In this document: positions 16,282-23,345 of the stretch, one piece after another | Layout of the letters: each line of letters begins with the position of its first letter | Numbering within the stretch: position 1 is the stretch's first letter | NCBI RefSeq assembly: GCF_024259865.1 | Contig: NZ_JAKUDN010000002.1 | Span: forward strand, 323,591-387,590 | Reading direction: 5' to 3' | Length of the DNA: 64,000 bases | From: Candidatus Synchoanobacter obligatus | GTDB lineage: Bacteria > Pseudomonadota > Gammaproteobacteria > Comchoanobacterales > Comchoanobacteraceae | Position numbers and translations under genes: made by a program | Notes under the pieces: generated by a model | The model's database searches: none | The model's input: the letters and a program-made list of their open reading frames with translations, nothing else | Told to the model about the DNA's origin: nothing

Positions 16282-17469
16282 ATGATGTTTTTAAAAAAAT
16301 GGCTGTTTGGGTCAAAGATTAAGCCAGTTGTATACAGCAAAGAAGCGCATTCTTTTCAATTGAAAAAGGTTGAAAAAAATGCCATATCCGTATTGAAGCA
16401 GCTTGACACGCATGGTTTTCAGGCCTATTTGGTTGGTGGTGTGATTCGTGATCAGCTCATGGATATTAATAGTAAAGATTGTGATGTGGTTACAAATGCC
16501 AAGCCAGAGAAAATTGTTTCTAAAATAAAAAGAAGCATTATTATTGGGCGGCGTTTTCGTATTGTCCATGCTCGGTTTGGGCGTGACTTTGTTGAAATAT
16601 CAACATTTCGATCAAATGCTTCATCACGTCAACGTAAGATTTCTGCGACAGGTATTATTCGAAGAGATAACATTTACGGAACGATAGAAGAAGATGTCAT
16701 GCGTCGAGACTTTACTGTTAATGCGTTATATTTCCGTTATAAGGATCATGCGATCTTAGATTTTGTAGGAGGTCTTGAGGATATTGCTAACAAACGTTTA
16801 AAAGCGATTGGTGACCCGATGGAGCGTTTTCCTGAAGATCCCGTTCGAATGCTTAGGGCGGTTCGGTTTGCAGCCAAATTAAATTTGAATGTTGATAGCA
16901 ATATCGTGGCTGCAGTGGCTGCACATCAGCATCTTTTGAAGGAAATATCAGGTCAAAGATTGTACACTGAGGTTATTAAACTATATTACTCCGGTCATGC
17001 TCAAGAAGCGAATCGCTTGCTGAGAGAGTGGGATATCATTACGGTGCTGATTCCTCAAGCGGCCAATATGAAGAATAATCATGCCAAGCAGTTGTGGGAT
17101 TTAATGGCTGAGAGTGCAGACAGGCGGTATTTACAAGGAAAGAAGCTTAGTGTTGTGTATTTGTTTGCTTGTTTGTTTTGGCCAGTATTTGCGAAGCAAA
17201 TGGCAAAGAAGCGTTTTCGGCATTTTTCTCAAACCATTGCTGATGACGTTTTGGCTAAGATGTTGTTTGAAGTTCCATTAAAAACCCGAGAGGATATTTC
17301 GGAGGTATGGCGGATGCAATATCAGTTTAGGGAGATGGATAAAGCCATCGCCTCTGTGCTTAAGTCAAAGCGGTTGCGTGCAAGTTATGAATTATTGTGT
17401 CAGCGGGCCGTGATTGATCCAAAGTTGTCAGATACGGCACTATTTTGGTTTGAGCACATTAATGGATAA
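16282..17469 (+). CDS. pcnB: Poly(A) polymerase I
   Basis: PcnB adds A-tails to RNA 3' ends, marking them for decay. The nucleotidyltransferase core is clear: YLVGGVIRDQLMDINSKDCD (residues about 45-64) with the catalytic D-x-D, followed by IIGRRFRIVHARFG and the EDVMRRDFTVNALYF block, and the RNA/primer-binding RFPEDPVRMLRAVRFAAKL that separates PcnB and CCA enzymes from others. At about 395 residues it is shorter than E. coli PcnB (around 450) because the C-terminal basic tail is reduced. A CCA-adding enzyme is the alternative; the arrangement favours PcnB. A TTG start at 16270 is possible, but ATG 16282 or 16285 is more likely. Its end overlaps feoA by 8 nt. Confidence 0.9.
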   Translation: MMFLKKWLFGSKIKPVVYSKEAHSFQLKKVEKNAISVLKQLDTHGFQAYLVGGVIRDQLMDINSKDCDVVTNAKPEKIVSKIKRSIIIGRRFRIVHARFGRDFVEISTFRSNASSRQRKISATGIIRRDNIYGTIEEDVMRRDFTVNALYFRYKDHAILDFVGGLEDIANKRLKAIGDPMERFPEDPVRMLRAVRFAAKLNLNVDSNIVAAVAAHQHLLKEISGQRLYTEVIKLYYSGHAQEANRLLREWDIITVLIPQAANMKNNHAKQLWDLMAESADRRYLQGKKLSVVYLFACLFWPVFAKQMAKKRFRHFSQTIADDVLAKMLFEVPLKTREDISEVWRMQYQFREMDKAIASVLKSKRLRASYELLCQRAVIDPKLSDTALFWFEHING

Positions 17470-17704
17470 GCTGGTTTCAACGCTTGCTTTGGGTTGTGAG
17501 TACCGTATCGGGCGGATTCTCACTCGGGAAAATAAAATGCGTCACCGGTTCATTGCCTTGGGTTTGGTCCCTGGGGCTACACTCACCACGTGCTACCGAT
17601 TATTTCGAGGCTTGTATTGGGTCGTGTCGGTTCAACACCAATATGTGGGGTTTCATTGGTCCGAATTACAGATGTTAAGGTTGTATGAGATTGCAGAAAG
17701 TTAA
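17462..17704 (+). CDS. feoA: Ferrous iron transport protein A
   Basis: FeoA is a small SH3-like cytoplasmic protein that assists FeoB in ferrous iron import. The 80-residue product matches the family length and pattern: a short helix, then HRFIALGLVPGATLTTCYRL, equivalent to the usual RL..LGL.PG block, and an SH3-like strand set. ATG 17462 lies in the end of pcnB (8-nt overlap), and the stop lies 20 nt inside feoB, so all three genes are interlocked. The feoA-feoB-feoC order is the enterobacterial type. Confidence 0.85.
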   Translation: MDKLVSTLALGCEYRIGRILTRENKMRHRFIALGLVPGATLTTCYRLFRGLYWVVSVQHQYVGFHWSELQMLRLYEIAES

Positions 17705-19700
17705 AATTGTTTTGGTTGGGATGCCCAACGTTGGTAAGACAACATTTTTTAATCAGATTACTGGTGCACATTTTAAAGTGGGCAATTGGTCAGGGGTTAC
17801 CGTAAAAGAAAACAGTATGTGCTTTTCTCGGGGAGAGGTGACGTATGAGGTTGTGGATTTGCCCGGCATTCTCAGTGTCTATGATGACTTGGATCAGGTC
17901 GACTATGCAGTATGTCGGGATACGATGGCAGGTGCGGATGTCTTCTTGAATATTGTTGATGGACGGCATGTTCAGCGTGATTTGGTTTTAAGTTTGCAAT
18001 TACTGTGTTATCAAATACCGCAAGTGACGATTGTAACACATGATGAACATATGGCAACGGACCATCAGCGGTTGGCTAGTGCCTTTTCAACACCCCTAGG
18101 GCTGGCGTCATCATTAACATTGGATCAAGTGTTGTCTTTATGTAACCAAGCGAAAGCGATCAACCCTGAGAGCTTGATTGAGTGGCCTGTTGGGCTGCAA
18201 GTGGCGTTTGAGGCAATGCCTGATTCGGGGGTTTTGGATAAATTAAAGATTTTGGTGAAACAAGAGAATGAGCAAGTACAGGAGTCATATGATGTGCTTA
18301 TTGCTGAAGGCTTTTATCACACTGCAGCTTTGTTGATTGATCGCCATGGTTGTCGTCAAGTTTGCCAAGACCCTTTTAAATATTTAGATGACTATGTATT
18401 GCATCCTATTTGGGGAGTGCCAATTTTTCTTGTTGTGATGTATGTTATGTTCTCCTGCACCATTGGTTTGGGAGGGGCTTTGGGGGAGTTTATTTCAGGT
18501 ATTATGCAATTGGGGATTGCAAGCTTTCCAGGGAATGGGTTTATGTCGGCACTGATATCGGCTGTAGGCTCTGGGGTGGCAACAGGTGTGGGTTTTGTGC
18601 CTATCTTGGTGGTAATGTATGTCATTTTAGGTTTTTTGGAGCAGTCAGGATACTTGGCCAGGGTTGTGATATTGGTTGATGGGTTGATGAGACCAATAGG
18701 ATTGAGTGGGCATGCGTTTATTCCGATGATTTTAGGGTTTGGTTGTAATGTGCCTGCTGTGTTAGCAACGAGAACCATCTCTGGTGATTGGCAGCGTTTG
18801 CTGACGGGGATTATGTTACCCTTTATGTCATGCTCTGCCCGATTGAGTATTTTTGCTATTTTTGCCGCAGCATTTTTCCCAGGGTATGGTGCTTTAGTGA
18901 TCATGCTATTGTATTTGTTTGGTGTCTTTGTCGCGATTGCCTCAGCGTATGTTTTGAATGCTTTTTTTGGGGATGGCAGCCAAAGTTGTTTATCGATTTC
19001 ATTGCCAAAGTACCAGTATCCCAACTGGCCGCAGTTAAAGAAAAGTGTTTGTTTGAAGGTTAAAGGTTTCATGAAAAGAACCATGGGCTATATTGTGTTT
19101 TTTTCAACGTTGGTTGCTATTTTGGGGATGGTTGACTTTTCCTTGCAAGTAGTCGAGCCACAATTCTCGGTGATGACAACCACAGGGAAGGCGTTGTCTC
19201 ATGGTTTTGCGTTTATGGGGCTAGGGCCGGAAAACTGGCAAGCTGTTGCTGCGTTATTATCAGGTTTGGTTGCAAAAGAAATTGTGATTACAACGCTGAA
19301 TACCTTATATCAAGGTGCTGAAGCACTGTCTCCAGCAGGGTTTGATGTATTGTGTTATGAACTGTTTAACCGCTTGTTGCATTTTCCGTTACAAGTGTTT
19401 CTGTTAGACAGCATGGGCAGTGATGTCCAACAAATATATCAAAGTTATTTTTCCGTTCAGTCAGCGTTGGCTTATATGGTCTTTATACTGTTATATTTCC
19501 CGTGTGTGTCAACACTGCTGGTGTTTAAGCAAGAGTTTGGTACAGCGTGGTCATTGTTTGTTTTTGGATGGTCAACGCTGTTGGCTGTTGGGTGTGCAAT
19601 GATTGTCTATGGTGGGTTTCTGTGGATACTAGGGGTTGGCGTTGTGATATTGTGGTGTGTTCTTAGGTTGAGGCGGCGTTATGACTCCATTGTCTGTTAG
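17685..19700 (+). CDS. feoB: Ferrous iron transporter FeoB, with a degenerate G4 motif
   Basis: FeoB is an inner-membrane ferrous iron transporter with an N-terminal G-protein domain. G1 (GMPNVGKTT, residues about 9-17), G2 (GVTV) and G3 (DLPG) are conserved. The membrane part has the two gate regions (FGCNVPAVLATRTI and PFMSCSARL, residues near 347-385) and LVAKEIVITTLNTLY. The base-specificity motif G4, normally NxxD, is not found: the equivalent stretch reads IVTHDEHMATD. The product is 671 residues, about 100 fewer than E. coli FeoB, mostly in the cytoplasmic part after the G domain. The loss of G4 would weaken guanine selectivity, so this FeoB may use nucleotides differently. It overlaps feoA by 20 nt and feoC by 20 nt. 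Confidence 0.93.
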   Translation: MRLQKVKIVLVGMPNVGKTTFFNQITGAHFKVGNWSGVTVKENSMCFSRGEVTYEVVDLPGILSVYDDLDQVDYAVCRDTMAGADVFLNIVDGRHVQRDLVLSLQLLCYQIPQVTIVTHDEHMATDHQRLASAFSTPLGLASSLTLDQVLSLCNQAKAINPESLIEWPVGLQVAFEAMPDSGVLDKLKILVKQENEQVQESYDVLIAEGFYHTAALLIDRHGCRQVCQDPFKYLDDYVLHPIWGVPIFLVVMYVMFSCTIGLGGALGEFISGIMQLGIASFPGNGFMSALISAVGSGVATGVGFVPILVVMYVILGFLEQSGYLARVVILVDGLMRPIGLSGHAFIPMILGFGCNVPAVLATRTISGDWQRLLTGIMLPFMSCSARLSIFAIFAAAFFPGYGALVIMLLYLFGVFVAIASAYVLNAFFGDGSQSCLSISLPKYQYPNWPQLKKSVCLKVKGFMKRTMGYIVFFSTLVAILGMVDFSLQVVEPQFSVMTTTGKALSHGFAFMGLGPENWQAVAALLSGLVAKEIVITTLNTLYQGAEALSPAGFDVLCYELFNRLLHFPLQVFLLDSMGSDVQQIYQSYFSVQSALAYMVFILLYFPCVSTLLVFKQEFGTAWSLFVFGWSTLLAVGCAMIVYGGFLWILGVGVVILWCVLRLRRRYDSIVC

Positions 19701-19884
19701 GGCGTATTTAATCAAGAAGGGTGACGTGTCTATACGGATGTTATCAGAACATTTTCAGATAGATATGGTGATGTCACAACTGTTGATACAGTTTTGGGTA
19801 AAAAAAGGTCGGTGTGTGCAGAAGGTATTATGTGGTGATTGTCAGGTCACATGCCCAAGTCAGGTTTATTATCGCTGGATTTAA
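19681..19884 (+). CDS. feoC: FeoC-like winged-helix protein
   Basis: FeoC is a small winged-helix protein with clustered cysteines that binds an iron-sulfur cluster and controls the stability or activity of FeoB. The 67-residue product has the helix-turn-helix part (VRAYLIKKGDVSIRMLSEHF) and a wing with three cysteines (VLCGDCQVTC, residues about 50-59), followed by a Tyr/Trp end, all as in FeoC. It starts within the end of feoB (20-nt overlap) and its stop overlaps the murJ start, indicating one polycistronic unit. Family members often have four cysteines; here three are visible in the wing plus one at about residue 46. Confidence 0.8.
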   Translation: MTPLSVRAYLIKKGDVSIRMLSEHFQIDMVMSQLLIQFWVKKGRCVQKVLCGDCQVTCPSQVYYRWI

Positions 19885-21374
19885 TGATGTTGCGTATGGT
19901 GCTGAACAATGCACTGATTACACTACTTTCAAGGGTTTTAGGCTTTGTTCGTGATGTTTCTATGGCTCAGGTTATGGGGGCATCCTGGCATATGGATGTT
20001 TTTTTGATTGTTTTTAAGTTGCCAAACTTTTTTAGGCGTTTATTGGCAGAAGGTGCGTTTACCCAAGCATTGGTTCCTGCAGGGATTCGAGCAAAAGACC
20101 GTGAGTTTTTTTTCCAACAAGCTTATGGCTGGTTGTGGGTGGTCATTTTTCTGCTATCCTTTCCTTTTATGTGTTTCCCAGATAAGGTTCTAAAGGTTTT
20201 TGTGTACGGTCTTGCTGAAAGTAGTCAGCAGTACCAGCTTGCGGTTCGTTTATTGCCATGGGTTTTTCCATATCTAGGGTGTATGGCTTGCTGTGGTTTT
20301 TACACAGTACAATTAAATATTGCCAAACACTTTTTCATCGGGTCATTTTTGCCGGTATTACTCAATAGTTGTCTTATTATGGCATGCTATTATTATTCAT
20401 TTTTTGAGAGCTTATGGTATTTTGGGTATGCGGTATTGTTGGCAGGGATATTACAAGTCATCCTATGTGCCTATGCGACATGGAGAATAGGCGGTGTACT
20501 GCTACCTGGTTTACCAAGAGCCAGTGGCGAGATCCAGTCAGCATTAAAGCAAGTATCCATTGGTTTTTCTGCACAACTGTTATCGTATGTTTCTTCAGTG
20601 TTTGATTTGCTATTGGTGTCGTACTTGGCAACAGGGAGTTTATCCTGGCTCTATTATTCAGAAAGGTTAATGCTCTTGCCTGTGGGGGTTATTGGAGTGG
20701 TTCTGGCGAATATCTTACTGCCCAAGCTTTCGGTTTTATGTCAGAAAAAAGATTACCAAGGGGCTTGTAACATACTCCAAGCAGGACTTTTTTGGGTTAT
20801 CCTAATAGGCGTTCCAGTGATGATGGGCGGTTTGATCATGGGAGATGAGATTGTGATGGTGCTTTTTTCCTCACCTGAGTTTACTGCTTATGATGTGACC
20901 TCAACAGCAATGGTGTTAAATGTATTTATGTTAGGATTGCCTGCCTATATGCTTAATAGAGTCTGGGGAGGGGTTTCTTATGCATTGTTAGAGCCCTCAA
21001 GGCAACTTAGAATCAGTGCTATTTGTACATCAGTAGGCATTATGGTGAGTATCATGCTGTTACCACTGTATGGCCATATTGCCATTGCGATTGGCTCTAT
21101 GGTGAGTGCATGGCTGAACAGTGGGCTACTGTGGCAATATATTAGAGATCGGCTGGGGTTTCGGTTCTTAGGGTGTGAGCAAGTATATCAGATATTGATT
21201 GCCGTATTGGCTATGGTGCTGTGTGTGTTCTTCTTGAACCATTATGTAGTTGTGGAAGTGCTGCCAAACCAAATGGGCCGCATCTTGATGCTCATGATTA
21301 AGATTGTGTTGGCAGCAGCAGGATACTTTGGTGTTCTATATATGCAGAAAACCAAGCTATCATTGTTCTTCTGA
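19884..21374 (+). CDS. murJ: Lipid II flippase MurJ
   Basis: MurJ moves lipid-linked peptidoglycan precursor across the inner membrane. The product of about 496 residues begins MMLRMVLNNALITLLSRVLG, followed by FVRD and the conserved LPNFFRRLLAEGAFTQALVP block (residues about 45-64), and has about 14 membrane segments as in the MOP-superfamily fold. The start is set at ATG 19884 (or 19887), since the family N-terminus begins there and upstream sequence belongs to feoC; the overlap is 1 nt. In other bacteria murJ is often near rpsT and ribF, so its position after feoC is unusual. It converges on a small secreted-protein gene with a 15-nt overlap. Confidence 0.94.
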   Translation: MMLRMVLNNALITLLSRVLGFVRDVSMAQVMGASWHMDVFLIVFKLPNFFRRLLAEGAFTQALVPAGIRAKDREFFFQQAYGWLWVVIFLLSFPFMCFPDKVLKVFVYGLAESSQQYQLAVRLLPWVFPYLGCMACCGFYTVQLNIAKHFFIGSFLPVLLNSCLIMACYYYSFFESLWYFGYAVLLAGILQVILCAYATWRIGGVLLPGLPRASGEIQSALKQVSIGFSAQLLSYVSSVFDLLLVSYLATGSLSWLYYSERLMLLPVGVIGVVLANILLPKLSVLCQKKDYQGACNILQAGLFWVILIGVPVMMGGLIMGDEIVMVLFSSPEFTAYDVTSTAMVLNVFMLGLPAYMLNRVWGGVSYALLEPSRQLRISAICTSVGIMVSIMLLPLYGHIAIAIGSMVSAWLNSGLLWQYIRDRLGFRFLGCEQVYQILIAVLAMVLCVFFLNHYVVVEVLPNQMGRILMLMIKIVLAAAGYFGVLYMQKTKLSLFF

Positions 21375-21764
21375 GTCTGGATTGATGGTGTAGATGGTTA
21401 CGGATTCGTTGCCAGATATCTTTGTAGAAGAGGTAATCTCTTGGTTACACTGGGTTGAAATTTTTTCGATGGTGCAATTTTTAACCTTAACATCTTCTGT
21501 AATGAGAATGGGTGTGTCATCAGTGACGATGGTATAGTGTCGAGAAGATGTGCTATTGTCTGATATTTGATATTGTTGTTCTACAAAAAGTGTGTTTGCT
21601 GTATACCCAATATGTTGGTTGTAAATACCGGCATCGATATTGTCTAAATAAACATCCATATTTTGTTTTGTGGGTTCAAAATAGGTTATCGTATATATGG
21701 TGCACTCTGTCGATGAGGCTTGCGCAAATATTGCTAACAGGGCAAGTAATTGTATCTGTTTCAT
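21360..21764 (-). CDS. Small secreted protein, unknown
   Basis: I do not recognise this 134-residue protein. The N-terminus is a clear signal peptide (MKQIQLLALLAIFAQASSTE), and the mature part is rich in Thr, Ile and Asn, predicted beta-strand, with cysteines near residues 21, 96 and 105. It could be a small periplasmic or surface beta-sandwich. The start at 21764 has GGAG six to seven nt upstream; an upstream in-frame ATG at 21776 would overlap that site and is unlikely. It is convergent with murJ (15-nt overlap) and divergent from cysS. Nothing indicates a link to the secretion system. Confidence 0.65.
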   Translation of the reverse strand: MKQIQLLALLAIFAQASSTECTIYTITYFEPTKQNMDVYLDNIDAGIYNQHIGYTANTLFVEQQYQISDNSTSSRHYTIVTDDTPILITEDVKVKNCTIEKISTQCNQEITSSTKISGNESVTIYTINPDSEEQ

Positions 21765-21838
21765 GTCATTCTCCAAATCCTAATTGATTTAATGGTAGCA
21801 AAGCTATGAAAACTGTCAATTATAAATTTAAGGATATT

Positions 21839-21866
21839 TTGAAAAATAAAGAATTCATGGTATGCT
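21839..21866 (+). promoter_or_regulatory. Putative sigma-70 promoter of cysS
   Basis: TTGAAA (21839-21844) and TATGCT (21861-21866) are separated by 16 nt. The transcript would start near 21873, leaving only the ribosome binding site GAGGAG before the ATG, which is a very short leader. The call is moderate to weak. Confidence 0.35.
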
Positions 21867-21886
21867 TTGATTCTGAGGAGACTATG

Positions 21887-23257
21887 ATGAAGTTATACAA
21901 CACCTTAACAGGTAAAAAAGAGGTTCTAAATCCCATTATTCCAGGTAAGTTAGGAATCTATGTGTGTGGGCTAACGGTTTATGACGAGGCACATATTGGC
22001 CATTTGCGCTGTATGCTGGTATTCGATCTTTTGGTTCGATTTTTACGACATACGGGTTATGCCGTCAATTATGTTCGGAACATTACGGATGTGGATGATA
22101 AAATCATTCGTCGTGCTAATGAAGAGGGAATTACACCTCAAGCGTTAACCACCCGAGTGATCGCAGGGATCCAAGAACAGGAAAAGGCCTTGGGGCTTGT
22201 TACGCCAGACCATGAACCCAAAGCTTCTGAGTATATGCAAGAAATGATTGACATGATCCAAGCATTAGAACGTCAAGGTATAGCGTATGTGTCAAAGGCA
22301 GGAGATGTGTGTTTTGCGGTAGAAAAGTTCCCAGAATATGGTGCATTGTCAGGGCAGAGTGTGCAGCAATTGTTGTCAGGCCATCGGGTTGATGCTGAGG
22401 AAAAAAATGCAGCTGCGGATTTTGTGTTATGGAAAATGGCTAAGCCGGGCGAGCCGAGTTGGCCATCACCTTGGGGGGACGGTCGACCAGGTTGGCATAT
22501 TGAATGTTCAGCGATGTCTACAAAGATTTTGGGAGATACCTTTGATTTGCATGGTGGCGGTATCGATTTAAAGTTCCCGCATCATGAAAATGAAATTGCA
22601 CAATCAGTCTGTGCGACAAAAGGAACATTTGCGCGACATTGGATGCATGTCGGACATTTGCATGTGGATTCGGAAAAAATGTCTAAGTCGTTAGGTAATT
22701 TTGTGACGATTCAACAGGCCTTGAATCAATATCATCCAGATGTTCTAAAGCTGTTTTTGCTTAAGACGCATTATAGCCAGCCACTTAATTATCTAGAATC
22801 GGGTATGCTTGAGGCGCAAAAGGTCTTGTTGAGTTTTTATCTTGCTTTGGCGAAGTCAAAGGACACATCAGACTTTGCAGAGGATGCTGCTGACTGGGTG
22901 ATGTTTACAGAGGCATTAAAGGATGATTTGGCGGTATCTAAAGCTTTGGCGCTGATGCATGCAGTCTCTGGTCGTCTGGTGGAGGGATCTGCGCAACCAG
23001 GTGATAGATCCTTACTCATAGCGATGGGTGGCGTTTTTTGTATCTTAATGCAAGAGCCAATGACCTATTTGCAGGGTAGTGCCAATGTGTCTGAGGTGAA
23101 TAATTTATTGGCACAGCGTACAGCTGCTAGAAAACAAAAAGATTATGCTGCTGCAGACAGTATCAGGGATACTTTGGCTGAACGTGGTATTGATATTGAA
23201 GATAGGGTTGATGGCGTATTTTGGTATGATGCCATGGCCGGGATTTTGACTGAATAA
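21887..23257 (+). CDS. cysS: Cysteinyl-tRNA synthetase
   Basis: CysRS charges tRNA-Cys. The class I signatures HIGH (in YDEAHIGHLR, near residue 31) and KMSKS (in EKMSKSLGN, near residue 266) are present, with the zinc ligands in YVCGLTVYD, WHIECSAMS and HHENEIAQS. The product is about 456 residues, as usual. The open frame extends back to 21806, but the family N-terminus (MKLYNTLTGKKE) starts at ATG 21887, six nt after GAGGAG; ATG 21884 is the alternative. It is the last housekeeping gene before the Dot/Icm region, with 88 nt to the next gene. Confidence 0.96.
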   Translation: MKLYNTLTGKKEVLNPIIPGKLGIYVCGLTVYDEAHIGHLRCMLVFDLLVRFLRHTGYAVNYVRNITDVDDKIIRRANEEGITPQALTTRVIAGIQEQEKALGLVTPDHEPKASEYMQEMIDMIQALERQGIAYVSKAGDVCFAVEKFPEYGALSGQSVQQLLSGHRVDAEEKNAAADFVLWKMAKPGEPSWPSPWGDGRPGWHIECSAMSTKILGDTFDLHGGGIDLKFPHHENEIAQSVCATKGTFARHWMHVGHLHVDSEKMSKSLGNFVTIQQALNQYHPDVLKLFLLKTHYSQPLNYLESGMLEAQKVLLSFYLALAKSKDTSDFAEDAADWVMFTEALKDDLAVSKALALMHAVSGRLVEGSAQPGDRSLLIAMGGVFCILMQEPMTYLQGSANVSEVNNLLAQRTAARKQKDYAAADSIRDTLAERGIDIEDRVDGVFWYDAMAGILTE

Positions 23258-23345
23258 TATAATGGCTGCAATATAGGGTGATTTCTCTTGCCTGATTTGC
23301 TATGATTAAGGTGTAGGTATTATATTTTTTTCATGAGTATTTCTT

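Noticed and set aside
18392-19084. Long minus-strand open frame across feoB
   Set aside because: It is the reverse shadow of a membrane-protein gene with strong FeoB signatures; its product has no recognisable features.
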